From contig JASJCL010000028.1 in assembly GCA_030066015.1 (NCBI GenBank), forward strand, positions 1 to 60,571: DNA of 60,571 nucleotides, read 5' to 3'. The translations under genes were made by a program, and so were the position numbers. Origin of the DNA: Desulfosarcinaceae bacterium (GTDB lineage: Bacteria; Desulfobacterota; Desulfobacteria; Desulfobacterales; Desulfosarcinaceae). Under the pieces are notes generated by a model, which made no database searches, had not been told where the DNA came from, and was given only the letters and a program-made list of their open reading frames with translations. Below, piece after piece: positions 34,852 through 45,838 of the stretch. How positions within the stretch are numbered: the stretch's first letter is position 1; the number at the start of each line of letters is the position of its first letter.

Positions 34852-35066
34852 GGGGATGCTCCTTAATGGCCTTTAGTTGTCGTCGACGCCTTGGGAAAAC
34901 CATCCGCTGGCCGGGCGGGGCGTTTCGGCGGATTGGATCAAGTTGGACCCCCGGGCAAAATCTGTTAGGATGCGTGTCGGTCGGAAAGGGATGCCGTGGG
35001 TCGAATCTCCCTCGTTCTGTATAGATCGGTCGGTAGGAGCAGCGCTTTAGGGCGCCCAGGATCAAG

Positions 35067-35849
35067 ATGCGAAAGGCGTGCAAACATACCCTGTCGCTGA
35101 CGGCCCTTGCAAGGGGCTTGTGGATGTTGGCCGTGCTCCTGTTGCTGCTGACCGGTTGCGCCACGCCGGCGTCCAAACCACTCGCACCGGGCTCTGGCGC
35201 CATCGGCATCCCCTCGGACGGCGGCTGGTGGTCGGTACACGTCCACTTCAGCTGGCCCGATACGGCCTCTGATGAGGCCTCATCAGAGGCCTCGCCGGAC
35301 ATGCACCTGGATCTCCTGGTGGCCCGGGAAATCTTCGCCCCCCTCATCGAGGCCCACCGCGACGCGCTGCCCTTGTGGCGGTTTCACCGCCGTGCCGTCC
35401 GGGACGCGGCAGGCCACCGCCTGCGGTTTCTCTTTTATGCCCCGCGGGTGACCGCCCAGGCGCTTTACGACACGCTGGCTGCCGACCCCTTGCTCGCGGA
35501 ACTGCACGCTGCCGGCAAGATCGAAAGCGTGGTTTTGGACGATCCCCGCGGCGAATTGCGGAGCGACCTGTCTGCCACCAGCGACCCTGGCTGGTCGCCG
35601 GCGATGCAGACCAGCTGGCCCTATTTCATCATGGGGGTCAGCCAATTGTGGCTGAACCTGATGGCGCAAATAGCGCAATCGGAGATGGTGAGCCCCCCGT
35701 CCGGGGATTTGAATGCATTGGTGGCCTATTATCAAACCCTTGACGAAAAAATCACCGCTACCTGGCAGCACGAAGGGCGACACGCCCTGCTGCATCACCT
35801 CAATGCGCTCTTTGGGTATGAGCGCCTCCCCATCTATCTGCGGTTTTGA
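35067..35849 (+). CDS. Predicted lipoprotein of unknown function
   Basis: A 260-residue protein. Residues about 12-31 form a signal peptide ending LLTGC, a lipobox, so Cys31 should be lipidated. The mature part has VHVHFSWPD, LLVAREIFAPLIEAHRDALPLWRFHRRA and a C-terminal TWQHEGRHALLHHLNALFGYE. No family is recognised. The gene contains a perfect 28-bp palindrome at codons 66-75, which encodes a Ser-Glu-Ala-Ser repeat. The start is an ATG with a weak upstream site. It is divergent from the YbjQ operon and shares its promoter region. Confidence 0.75.
   Translation: MRKACKHTLSLTALARGLWMLAVLLLLLTGCATPASKPLAPGSGAIGIPSDGGWWSVHVHFSWPDTASDEASSEASPDMHLDLLVAREIFAPLIEAHRDALPLWRFHRRAVRDAAGHRLRFLFYAPRVTAQALYDTLAADPLLAELHAAGKIESVVLDDPRGELRSDLSATSDPGWSPAMQTSWPYFIMGVSQLWLNLMAQIAQSEMVSPPSGDLNALVAYYQTLDEKITATWQHEGRHALLHHLNALFGYERLPIYLRF
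35264..35291. repeat. Perfect 28-bp palindrome inside the lipoprotein gene
   Basis: Two inverted arms GGCCTCTGATGAGG and CCTCATCAGAGGCC meet with no spacer. The centre is a GAGGCCTC core holding a StuI-type AGGCCT site. It encodes part of a low-complexity Asp-Glu-Ala-Ser-Ser-Glu stretch in the mature lipoprotein. It could form a cruciform or be a scar of local duplication. Confidence 0.85.
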
Positions 35850-36316
35850 TCCAGTGAAAGGGGGCAAACCACTGCTCCGATCCTGCCTCCCTGTGCGCCC
35901 GATTGGGGGCCACCCTTCCAAGCCAGATCCGGTGTACCACCAACGCTACCGCCATCGGGTATCGCGTATCCCTTCCCTCAGCGCCGTGCCGTTTCGCCAC
36001 AATTGGCGATTGTGCCAGTTCGAAATGGCGGTTTCGCCACGGCACACGCAGCCGTAAAGCGCGCCTTGGCTGAAACCACCCCTGTAAAGCGGTTGGCCCT
36101 GCCTGGCATGGATTTTGGTTTACCAGCACCTATAGCGGGACGCGAACACCCATGAAGCGGAAGCGGTGTCGAAGCGGGTGTGCGAAGAACGTCGCCGACT
36201 TCAATCAACCGATACGCAGGGTGCCAGCGCCGGCGTTACCGTCAATTGGTGGTCGTTTCGGGACCGCTCTCAAATGTCAACCCGTCAAAGACCTTTGCGT
36301 CGTCAGTGAAGCGCCT
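35850..36316. other. Intergenic stretch with repetitive hairpin element
   Basis: About 470 bases between the lipoprotein and hydrolase genes. Around 35990-36055 it holds overlapping inverted repeats based on TTTCGCCA and TGGCG: TCGCCA-CAAT-TGGCGA and TGGCG-GTTT-CGCCA, enclosed by GTGCCG and CGGCAC. This is similar in flavour to the hairpin at 43913. No gene is seen. Confidence 0.5.
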
Positions 36317-37273
36317 ATGAAAATTATTATACAATCGCTACTGATCATTGGCGCCATCGGTACTGCCGCTCTGGGGGCTGCAGGGCTGTTTGGTTCTTAC
36401 CGGCAATTTACAATCACCCAGGGATGCCTGGCGCCCGGAGAATTTGTCACGGTCGGGCAGCATGATATTCACTATCTCCAAAGAGACGGCGGCAATACGC
36501 CAGTGGTGTTCTTACATGGTGCGTCAAGCAACGCCAGAGAGTGGCGACACAGCCTGTTCGATGCGCTTCCCGAATCGCTGCACCTGGTCGCGATCGACCG
36601 GCCTGGTCTGGGACACAGCAAGCGGTCCACCGCGCTTTCACTGCATGAACAGGTACAGCTTCTCCATAGGACGATCCAGCAGCTGGGCCTCAAACGGCCG
36701 GTCCTCGTCGTACATTCATTAAGCGGCGTAATGGGGGCCCGCTTGCTTGCCGATTATCCCCAGCACTACCGTGGTCTCGTCATCATTGCAGGGGCTACCT
36801 ATCCGATCGGGGATGGCGCCTCCTGGTACACCCGGCTTGCGACCCTGCCCCTTTTGGGCCACGTGTTCCGCTACGCGATGGTTCCCGCCATCGCCCCCTT
36901 TATCGCACCGGGCATCATTCAGAACAATTTTCACCCCCAGCCGGTGGTTCCTGACTACGCCGAGAAGGCCTGCCTGGAGCTTCTCTTCTCTCCCGAACGG
37001 TTCTTGGCGAATGCCGAGGACCTGAATCAGATTCGGGCCTACATCGATGATTCCTATCCATTGTACACTAAGATTCGGGCGCCCGTGAGTCTGATCTATG
37101 GCGACCAAGATCAGATCATTGCCCAATTCACGCACGCGGGAGGGTTTAAATACAAGGTTCCACACGCCAAGTATATCATGCTGCCGGATGTTGGACACCT
37201 GCCGCACTATTCGCGTCAGGATATTGTTCGGCAGGAAATAGAGCGTATTCTCACGGTGGAAGGAGATGACTGA
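36317..37273 (+). CDS. Alpha/beta hydrolase with N-terminal membrane anchor
   Basis: A 318-residue protein. The first 25 residues form a signal anchor (KIIIQSLLIIGAIGTAALG). The alpha/beta hydrolase fold follows: VVFLHGASSNAREWR (oxyanion region), then VVHSLSGVMGARLLADYP with the nucleophile Ser in HSLSG instead of the usual G-x-S-x-G, acid Asp in LIYGDQDQI, and His in DVGHLPHYS. A cap domain sits between about 165 and 255. The substrate is unknown, and it resembles haloalkane/epoxide-type lipid hydrolases. The first codons are more AT-rich than its neighbours. It starts at the ATG at 36317 in a longer open frame, because the hydrophobic leader begins there. Confidence 0.85.
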   Translation: MKIIIQSLLIIGAIGTAALGAAGLFGSYRQFTITQGCLAPGEFVTVGQHDIHYLQRDGGNTPVVFLHGASSNAREWRHSLFDALPESLHLVAIDRPGLGHSKRSTALSLHEQVQLLHRTIQQLGLKRPVLVVHSLSGVMGARLLADYPQHYRGLVIIAGATYPIGDGASWYTRLATLPLLGHVFRYAMVPAIAPFIAPGIIQNNFHPQPVVPDYAEKACLELLFSPERFLANAEDLNQIRAYIDDSYPLYTKIRAPVSLIYGDQDQIIAQFTHAGGFKYKVPHAKYIMLPDVGHLPHYSRQDIVRQEIERILTVEGDD

Positions 37274-37363
37274 CGCCGGCAGCGGGGGCATACGCCAGTG
37301 CGCAACCGGCCCATGCAGCATGCCGGGCGCAATGTCGGGGAGGCGTTCATTTCCAATGGGTTT

Positions 37364-38826
<1,463 letters not shown>

Positions 38827-38830
<4 letters not shown>

Positions 38831-40599
38831 CTGCGCGTTTCTTCCGTATTTAGGGGAATTTTGAAGATAAACTCCGCCCCACCCCAATCGCTGGCGGCAA
38901 CCTCGAGGGACCCGCCATGATCGATGATGATTCGGCGCACCAGGCTTAAGCCGATCCCCGAGCCGGCCTTGCGGGTGGTAAAGAAGGGATCGAAGATCGT
39001 GTCTCTCAGGGCTGCCGGCACGCCCACACCCGAATCCGATACTCTCGTGACGATGGCCCACGGTGTCGCCTCCGAGGAGATCCGGATCTTTTTGGTGCCT
39101 TTTCCATCCGCCAATACCTCGGATGCGTTGGTGATCAAGTTCAACAGCACCTGCTCGATCATTTGGGCATCCGCGAGACAATCGGGGAGCTCGGCGCACA
39201 AATGCGTCTCGATCTGAACGCCCGCCTTGCGAACCGTCACTGCCGAAAGCTCGACGGCCTTTTCGACGGCTCGATTGATGTTGGTCGCGGTCAACAGCGG
39301 GACGGCGGGTTTGGAGAAGTCCATCACGCGCTTGATGATCGCTTCAATTTTGTCCACCGCCGTCTGGAGCTTTCCGAAGATGGTCTGCATGTCCACTGCA
39401 CCGACGAAGGCGGGCGCATCCGAACTCTGGACGGCGGTTCTCGCCGCCTTCAGGTACATGTTCATGGCCGACAAGGGATTGCGGATCTCATGGGCGATGC
39501 CGGCGGCCACCCGTCCGAGGGAACTCATCTTGTCCTCGATGCGCATCAATTGCTCCAACTCCTTGGTGCGGGTGATGTCCATGAGGTTTAAGAATACCGC
39601 GGTTTCCCCATCGTAGACGATGCGGCTGGCACGGCATTGGACCCAGCGGAACGCTTGCGACGGCGGTCCATCGGTACCGGAGGGTTGGAGGCGGTAGTCG
39701 AGATTCAACGTGGCGATGTCGCCCGCCAGGATACCGCGATACTGCTGTTGAACCTGGTCCCGGTCCCCGGGGTGGATGGTGTCGAGATAGGCCTCCAGGG
39801 AGCGCTCCGGCAGCGGTCCCAGCAGCCGTCGGTGCTCGGGATTCTGATAGCGGATGCCAGCTTGGCTGAGGATGGCGATGCCGGTGAGGGAGGTTTCCAC
39901 CAGGTGGCGAAAGCGCTCCTCACTTTCGGAGAGGGCCCTGGCCGTTCTGGAGCGTTCCGCGATTTCGCGCAGCAGGTTGGTGTTGGTGTCCGCCAGCTCC
40001 TTCGTCCGCCGGCTGACCTGTTCTTCCAATTGTTCGCCGTAGGAGAGCAGTTCGGCCTCCATCGCTTCGAGCTGCGCCACTTGTTTCGTGAGCGTCGATT
40101 GCTGGGTGAGCAGATGGAGGTGCGATTCGATGAGGTCCTTGAAGTGCGCCAGCAGCAATTCGTAAGTATGATCGAAGCGGTCGGTCTTGAAATCCATGGC
40201 GCAGATGGAGCCGAAAACTGCTCCGTCCGGCATGAGCAGCGGCAGACCGATGTAGGAGACCAGGCCGAAGCGGCTGCCCAGGCTTCGGTGCCAGGCCTCG
40301 TTCGAGCTGGCATCCGAGATGATGAGGTTTTGCTTCTCCTTGATCACCCATTCGCAGTAGATACCGCGAAAGAGATCTTCTCCGCCCAATGGGAAAGCGT
40401 AGCCCTCCTTGATGGGATTCTCCGGGGCGGCGTTGGTGCGCAAGGCCTTCAGGTCCTGTGCTTCGATGCGGGTGATGATGACGGTGGGAACGTGCAGGAT
40501 GTCGGCGATGATCTCAACGATACGCTGCCACTTTTCCAGAACCTCATCCGGGATGGTGATCGCTTTGGATGGGTCGCATGTTGCTGCCGGTCGTGTCAT
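38827..40599 (-). CDS. GAF-PAS sensor histidine kinase
   Basis: A 590-residue kinase without membrane segments. A GAF domain (about 25-165, with VSYIGLPLLMPDGAVFGSICAMD) is followed by a coiled coil (170-230), a PAS domain (about 235-350), a HisKA domain with His in GRVAAGIAHEIRNPLSAMN, and an HATPase (LLNLITNASEVL N box, SDSGVGVP, GSGIGLSLVRRII). It is the upstream partner of the NtrC-like regulator, and the two genes overlap. The GAF domain could bind a small cytosolic ligand. No ligand is suggested by neighbours: TPR and DUF4331 genes lie upstream on the same strand. Confidence 0.92.
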
Positions 40600-40693
40600 G
40601 GGTGCCTCCTTGGGAGGCGGGGTAATGGTCGCGTTGCGGGTGATCGGGCCATTTGCCTTTGCGCCGAATTCCGGCGCGGCAAGTAAAATATAT

Positions 40694-40724
40694 GGCCGGA
40701 TTTCAGCTTTGGCGAAGTCCGGCC
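40694..40724 (-). terminator. Hairpin after the TPR gene
   Basis: GGCCGGA (40694-40700) pairs with TCCGGCC (40718-40724) around a 17-base loop. On the minus strand the stem is followed by an AT-rich ATATATTTTAC run. It lies 22 bases after the TPR gene stop and likely ends that transcript before the kinase gene. Confidence 0.55.
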
Positions 40725-40745
40725 ACTGAAAAAACGCGCCAAGCG

Positions 40746-42074
40746 CTACATCGCGTCAGGATGCTTGCCCATATCAAGCCGCGGCGCCACCTGCGCGAGA
40801 ACCGCCTCGGCCGCCAGCGCGTCGAGGGGATCAAAGCGGGGATTCAGTTCAAGGGCACGAACCAGGTGGCTGCGGGCCTCCTCTCGGGCACCCAGTTTCC
40901 AATAGATCATGCCGGCGTGATACCAGATGAAGGGGTCCTGGGTCTCAAAGCGCAGGGCCGCCGCAATGAGCTCGCGGCCGCGTTCGTATTCGCCGTTTTT
41001 GTACAGGCACCATGCCAGGGTGTCCGCCGCGAAGATATTTTTATAGCGGGCATAGATCCTGACAGCCGCCTCAAGCGCTTCGGGCAGCCTGTGGTTATGA
41101 TCGGCGTAGATACGAACCCGGCGGATGTCGTCGCCCAGATCCATCGCCGACGGGCCCTTACCTCCCCCGTCCAGCCACGCCAATCCATCGGCCGCAGAGG
41201 GGTGGCGATCCGCCGAGGCGCGGAGCCGTTCCATGGCGATCCGCACGGTCAGCTGGGGTCTGAGGGCCAGGGATTTCGCATACGCCGATCGGGCTGCCGG
41301 GAGATCCCCCTGGGAAGCCTTAACCCTGCCCATCACCGCCCATAAGCGCTGGTTTTCGGGTGCCAGCAAGAGGCCGTCGTCGAGAAGTGCTTCCGCCGCC
41401 GCCAATTGTCCGGTACACCAGTAGATGTGGGCCAACTCGGCCACGCACCAGAGGGTGTTCTCCGCGTAAGGTGCGCCAGCGTTGATCGCCTTCTGCAACA
41501 GACGAACCGCCCCGTCGCCGTCGCCGGTGAGGAAGAGCAGATGGGCCCCCCGACTATAGGCGGCCAGATTGGGCCGCAGGTCGAGCATCTCCTGGTAGTG
41601 TTCGAAGGCGCTTGCATAGTCTCCCCGTTCCACGGCGGCATCCCCCATCAGCCCATGGGCATCCGCGTTTCGAGGGTCTTGCGACAGGGCCTTGCGGGCC
41701 CATGTCACACTGGCGTCGAATTCGTGCAGGGTGCCATACACCCAGGCCAGGCCGGTCATGGCCGCGCTGCTGCCCGCATCCCGCTTGAGCGCCGCCGCAA
41801 ACGCCCCCCGGGCCGCGTCAATAAGCCGGGCATCGCCACTCTCCCGTGCACGCTGCATGAGCGCGTTGCCCTGACGAATCCTTTCCGAAACCCACAGCGC
41901 GGTCTGCTGCGCGGCGCCATCCATGCCCGCGGGTGGTGCTGCCAGTGAGGTCTCGCTGTCGGAAGGCCGATCGCCGTGGCCGTCGTGGGCGGCAGCCGGC
42001 AGGTGCGCATAGATCGCCACCAGTGAGGTCAGCAGTAAAAACGGGATCCATCGTTTGTGAGTGCGAATCGACAT
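40746..42074 (-). CDS. Exported tetratricopeptide repeat protein
   Basis: A 442-residue protein with a signal peptide (residues 1-29, ending PAAAHDG) followed by at least seven TPR-like repeats (AALKRDAGSSAAMTGLAWVYG, then ALSQDPRNADAHGLMGDAAVERGDY, AFEHYQEMLDLRPNLAAYS and others through ALELNPRFDPLDAL). It is likely a periplasmic protein-interaction scaffold. It sits 100 bases behind the DUF4331 gene on the same strand, and the same pairing recurs, from memory, in other bacteria. The two probably act together on an exported substrate. Confidence 0.87.
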   Translation of the reverse strand: MSIRTHKRWIPFLLLTSLVAIYAHLPAAAHDGHGDRPSDSETSLAAPPAGMDGAAQQTALWVSERIRQGNALMQRARESGDARLIDAARGAFAAALKRDAGSSAAMTGLAWVYGTLHEFDASVTWARKALSQDPRNADAHGLMGDAAVERGDYASAFEHYQEMLDLRPNLAAYSRGAHLLFLTGDGDGAVRLLQKAINAGAPYAENTLWCVAELAHIYWCTGQLAAAEALLDDGLLLAPENQRLWAVMGRVKASQGDLPAARSAYAKSLALRPQLTVRIAMERLRASADRHPSAADGLAWLDGGGKGPSAMDLGDDIRRVRIYADHNHRLPEALEAAVRIYARYKNIFAADTLAWCLYKNGEYERGRELIAAALRFETQDPFIWYHAGMIYWKLGAREEARSHLVRALELNPRFDPLDALAAEAVLAQVAPRLDMGKHPDAM

Positions 42075-42174
42075 GATCTTCTCCTTTCACAATACGCCCA
42101 ATGGGGTGAGGCGGGCGTAGCGATGCCGCCGCATCCACTTCGCCCGCCGCGAACATAGCGATGTTGCGCCAGCC

Positions 42175-43689
42175 CTACGAATCCTTGCGATTGTTGGTGC
42201 CGGCGTTCGGGGTTGCCGAATAGGGGAAGACCCAATGGTAGTCTTGATCATTCCCGTTGACATTGTCCCCGACGACGGTGACGGTCGTGTAGTCGGGGCC
42301 GCTGGCGAGAGCGGTCAGGGCGATGTCGATCACGTCGTCCCCCAGTCGCCGACCATTGGGCCAGCCGCTGGATTTACCACTGGTCAGATCCCCGCCGATG
42401 AAGCCGAGGCGATGAAAATCACCCATGCCGGCCAGGGGGACGGGATCGGTGGTGGTGTCCACCCGCAGCACATCGGGAATGAAGACAGCCGCCAAATCAC
42501 CGCGGTCCTGGTCCACCAGACCCAGGTTGAAGCGGAAGTTCAACAGGGAGGCGAGCTCGGGATTCAGCGCATAGGTCTCGAAACCTTTATCTCCGCTGGG
42601 CGCGGTGCGATTGAAACGGTCCTTGTCCCGCAGTGCGACCAGGGCTTCGTTGAAGAGGGGGTTGCCCATGCGGTTGACCTGAACCCAGCCGCCACGGTGG
42701 ATGGTCCCGTTCTTGATGGAGCGCAAGGTGACCCGGCTGCGGCTGACGGAGGCATACACCCCGACCCCGTTGGCGGTGCCGATGGCGGGCAGCGGCTTGC
42801 TGAAATCGCTGAAAGGCGCAGTGTAGGCATAGCTGGGCAGGGACGCCACCGGGATCTGGATGGCATAGGCGAGTACGTTGAAGCCTTTGAAACCATCCAC
42901 GCCGTCGCCGGTCTGACCCAGACCGTCGGACCCCAAGATGCGGTCGTCCAGAAGATCGAAGATGCCCGGAATGTCGGAGAAAAACCCATCTTCCCGCGGC
43001 CCGGCGAAGACCACCTCCCCTGAGGGCAGCTCATGAACGGTTTGGCGGGTGTAGGCGTCCAGTTCGGTGACGTCGGCGGCGCCCGAGATGGCGAAACCGG
43101 CAGCGTCGTTGTATTCAGGGGTGGTATTGGGTCCGAGGTTGGGCGGCGGGGTCAGCAGGCCTTTGCCGAGCAGGCGGCCCATCTCCTTGGGGTGCCCGTT
43201 ACGCTTCGTCTTGGGCCCTACCTTCGTCACCGTGTAGGTCTGGACGTAATTCTGGCGCCCATCTCCCACTTCCATGATGGCGCCGGCCTCCGTCCCCAGC
43301 CCGTAGGAGAGGATGGTGTTTTGATTCTTCAAGCCGCCAGTGACGGAAGAGAATTGGAAGTTGTAGCGCTGAACCGTTCGTCCCGTGCTGGGGTCGGCGA
43401 TATGAATACTATAGAGGGCGTCATCCGCGAAGCGGTCATAAATGACCCCGTCGCCGGGCTCGGAGAAGGGCCGCACATGGACGATGATATTGAGCATCTT
43501 CTGCGTGGGGTCGTTGTATTTGGTCCCGATGAAGGCGTACACGTCGGTGAGGTTGGCCTGGGGGTCCTGTTTGATCAGGGGGGCGTCACTATGGCTGGCC
43601 GCCATGGCCGTCTGGCTGGCAAGGAGGGCCAACATGACCATCATCATGCGGTACATTTTTCTCACGCTTTTCTGAACATAAGCTTTCAT
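42175..43689 (-). CDS. DUF4331 family exported protein
   Basis: A 504-residue protein with a signal peptide (residues about 1-30, ending QTAMAA). It follows the DUF4331 pattern: ASHSDAPLIKQDPQANLTDVYAFIG at the mature start, then HVRPFSEPGDGVIYDRF and a C-terminal RRLGDDVIDIAL. The family is widespread, mostly beta-strand, and without a known function. Several members lie beside haem or TPR proteins. The start at 43689 follows AAGGAGAC. A longer open frame begins further upstream but reads non-coding DNA. It is upstream of the TPR gene in one operon. Confidence 0.88.
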   Translation of the reverse strand: MKAYVQKSVRKMYRMMMVMLALLASQTAMAASHSDAPLIKQDPQANLTDVYAFIGTKYNDPTQKMLNIIVHVRPFSEPGDGVIYDRFADDALYSIHIADPSTGRTVQRYNFQFSSVTGGLKNQNTILSYGLGTEAGAIMEVGDGRQNYVQTYTVTKVGPKTKRNGHPKEMGRLLGKGLLTPPPNLGPNTTPEYNDAAGFAISGAADVTELDAYTRQTVHELPSGEVVFAGPREDGFFSDIPGIFDLLDDRILGSDGLGQTGDGVDGFKGFNVLAYAIQIPVASLPSYAYTAPFSDFSKPLPAIGTANGVGVYASVSRSRVTLRSIKNGTIHRGGWVQVNRMGNPLFNEALVALRDKDRFNRTAPSGDKGFETYALNPELASLLNFRFNLGLVDQDRGDLAAVFIPDVLRVDTTTDPVPLAGMGDFHRLGFIGGDLTSGKSSGWPNGRRLGDDVIDIALTALASGPDYTTVTVVGDNVNGNDQDYHWVFPYSATPNAGTNNRKDS

Positions 43690-43912
43690 GGCACTGTCTC
43701 CTTCGGACACGTTATGCTGACGCGACGTGATCCTGTTTCTGCCGACCGGCAGCCCGCTGTCAGTTGGGATGGCTGTCCGGCCGCTGTTTTGGGTGTGCCC
43801 TCTCTTGGACCACGATTCGTGCCATATTGAAGGATATTGAAATCTCACATAATATTGGGTAGATATGGAGATGCATCTCTTCCTGGCGCCGGGCGAAATC
43901 GCAATGGTGCCT

Positions 43913-43944
43913 TGGCGCTTTCGCCAGTTCTGGCGAAAGCGCCA
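43913..43944. repeat. Perfect 15-bp inverted repeat in the DUF4331 upstream region
   Basis: TGGCGCTTTCGCCAG, two bases, and its exact inverse CTGGCGAAAGCGCCA. There is no T-tract next to it. Nearby GAGATGCATCTC (43868-43879) is a second perfect 12-bp palindrome. The stretch between the divergent DUF4331 (43689) and amidotransferase (44111) genes therefore holds two palindromes and no gene. This resembles a REP-like or cruciform element. Confidence 0.8.
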
Positions 43945-44110
43945 CCTTCGGGTTCGCGCCCAAAACCGGAGACCCCACTGCATCGGATCTCCATCTCTCA
44001 AGCCGCCCGTGACAGACCCGCCGGGCATCGGGACAGGGACCGTCTTGTGTACACCGGCCAATCCTGCTATCTTGATCCTCTAAATCTTATTCTAAAAATA
44101 TGAGGCAGTT

Positions 44111-44806
44111 ATGCGTCTTCATTGCCTACAGCATGTCTCCTTTGAAAATCTTGCCGCCATCGACACCTGGGCGGCGGGACGGGGCTGGGAGCGTTCGACC
44201 ACCCATCTTTACGCCGGCGAACGCCTGCCGGCGCTGGACGATCTGGATTGGCTGGTGATCATGGGCGGGCCCATGAACATCTACGCGGAGGAGGGCCATC
44301 CCTGGCTGGTGGCGGAGAAGCGCCTGATCGCCCAGGCGGTGGCGGCGGGAAAAACTGTCCTGGGAATCTGTCTGGGGGCTCAGCTACTTGCCGATCACCT
44401 GGGGGTCCGGGTGGTGCGGGGGTCCCACCCTGAGATTGGTTGGTTTCCCGTGGTCAAACACCGGGAAGCGGACCGGACGGCGGTGGGGAGGGCGCTGCCG
44501 CCGCGTTTCACGGCCTTTCACTGGCATGGGGATACCTTTTCCCTGCCCCACGGCTGTGTGCCCTTGGGGTATAGTGAGGCCTGTCCCTGCCAGGGATTCG
44601 TCTTTCAAGAGCGTGTGGTGGCCCTCCAGTTCCACCTGGAGTTCACGGCCCAACGGGCGGCGGCCGTGATCGACCATTGCGGGGCGGAGCTGATCGGCGG
44701 GCCGTATGTGCAGTCGGCCGAAGAGATGCTGGCTGACAGCGGGCGTTTCGAGCGCCTCAACACCCGCATGGCGGCCCTGCTCGACGCGCTTGCGGACGGA
44801 ACGTGA
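44111..44806 (+). CDS. Class I glutamine amidotransferase (GMP synthase-like)
   Basis: A 231-residue stand-alone GATase. The catalytic Cys87 is in TVLGICLGAQLLADHLG, and His and Glu are in VVALQFHLEFT. No ligase domain follows, as in GuaA, so it may be an uncommitted amidase or glutaminase family member. MGGPMNIY is the common oxyanion strand. The start follows GAGG in an AT-rich leader. It is the first of five densely packed genes, and the next gene begins on GTG overlapping its stop. Confidence 0.9.
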   Translation: MRLHCLQHVSFENLAAIDTWAAGRGWERSTTHLYAGERLPALDDLDWLVIMGGPMNIYAEEGHPWLVAEKRLIAQAVAAGKTVLGICLGAQLLADHLGVRVVRGSHPEIGWFPVVKHREADRTAVGRALPPRFTAFHWHGDTFSLPHGCVPLGYSEACPCQGFVFQERVVALQFHLEFTAQRAAAVIDHCGAELIGGPYVQSAEEMLADSGRFERLNTRMAALLDALADGT

Positions 44807-45390
44807 CGGGCGACTTCCGACGGCTGGCAGCCCGCTTCGAAGAGGGCCGTGATTTTGAGATCCTCGTCCGGCGCGGCGTCTCCAATGCGCTGGTGCTGGC
44901 GATCCACGGCGGTCGGATCGAACCCGGAACCGCCGAGATGGCGCGCTTGGTGGCGGGTGAGCGCCATACGCTCTATCTGTTCAAGGGCATCCGTTCCGAG
45001 GGAAACCGCGCCCTGCACATCACCAGTACCCGTTTTGACGAGCCACGGGCGATGGCCCTGGTGACCGGCGCCGACAGGGTGCTCTCCCTCCACGGCTGCC
45101 GCGGCAGCGATCCCTTCCTGGTGGTGGGGGGGCGCGATCGGGCCGGTCGCCGGCGGCTGCAGACCCTTCTCGCGTCCGGGGGCTACCCCATCTTGTCCGA
45201 GACGAGCGATCCGCTGCGGGGCCGCCACCCCGACAATATCTGCAACCGCGGCGCGCGCGCCATGGGCATCCAGGTGGAGGTCAGTGCAGGGCTGCGTCGG
45301 CGCTTGCTTGTGCCTGGTAAAATTGGTATCGGCAAACCCAGAGCCGCTCTCACCGATCTGTGCGCCCGCATCCGAAAGGCCATTCAGTGA
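44803..45390 (+). CDS. Poly-gamma-glutamate hydrolase family protein
   Basis: A 195-residue protein of the PghP/DUF867 family, an M14-like zinc peptidase that cuts poly-gamma-glutamate. The metal-binding opening is NALVLAIHGGRIEPGTAEMAR, followed by LHITSTRFDEP, RVLSLHGCRGSDP and VEVSAGLRRRLL near the end. The family is known mostly from phages and Bacillus. The start GTG overlaps the previous stop. No signal peptide, so it acts inside the cell or is released by other means. Confidence 0.87.
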   Translation: MTGDFRRLAARFEEGRDFEILVRRGVSNALVLAIHGGRIEPGTAEMARLVAGERHTLYLFKGIRSEGNRALHITSTRFDEPRAMALVTGADRVLSLHGCRGSDPFLVVGGRDRAGRRRLQTLLASGGYPILSETSDPLRGRHPDNICNRGARAMGIQVEVSAGLRRRLLVPGKIGIGKPRAALTDLCARIRKAIQ

Positions 45391-45782
45391 CCATCTTCAA
45401 CCCCATTCTCAAGCGACGCCTTTGGGCCGGCGCATGCGTTGCCGCCGTCGTGTTGGCCGGCTATTATCTGCGCTTTTACCAGGGCCCGCTGCAGGCCTGG
45501 GTCCATCGGCTCAGCGGCGGCCTGCTGGTGGTGTGCTTCTGGTCTTTTCTGCTGCGCCTCTTCTTGCCCGGTCTGCGGTCCAAATCCCTGGCCATCACCA
45601 TCTGTACCTTCGCCTGCGTGCTGGAGCTCAGCCTGCTGGTCCACCATCCCATGGTGACCTATCTGCGCGGGGCCTTCATCGGGCGATCGATGGTAGGACC
45701 GCCCTTTGCCGCATCCGATCTGGCCGCCTACCTGGCCGGTGGCCTGATCGCCTATGCCGGGCTGTGCTGGATCAACCGTTGA
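45387..45782 (+). CDS. DUF2809-type membrane protein
   Basis: A 131-residue protein with four predicted membrane helices (about 12-28, 42-65, 68-85 and 105-128). It resembles DUF2809: FLLRLFLPGLRSKSLAITICTF, then MVGPPFAASDLAAYLAGG. The start is GTG at 45387 overlapping the previous stop, so translation is coupled. Function unknown, with no signature of a channel or enzyme. Confidence 0.72.
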   Translation: MTIFNPILKRRLWAGACVAAVVLAGYYLRFYQGPLQAWVHRLSGGLLVVCFWSFLLRLFLPGLRSKSLAITICTFACVLELSLLVHHPMVTYLRGAFIGRSMVGPPFAASDLAAYLAGGLIAYAGLCWINR

Positions 45783-45838
45783 GCACCGGCGCTCGCAACC
45801 GGTTTCGATCAACCCGTCACCCCACAGGAGGGCCTGCC

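Noticed and set aside
43690-44061. N-terminal extension of the DUF4331 protein
   Set aside because: The signal peptide begins at 43689 with a good ribosome binding site; the upstream part covers palindromic non-coding DNA.
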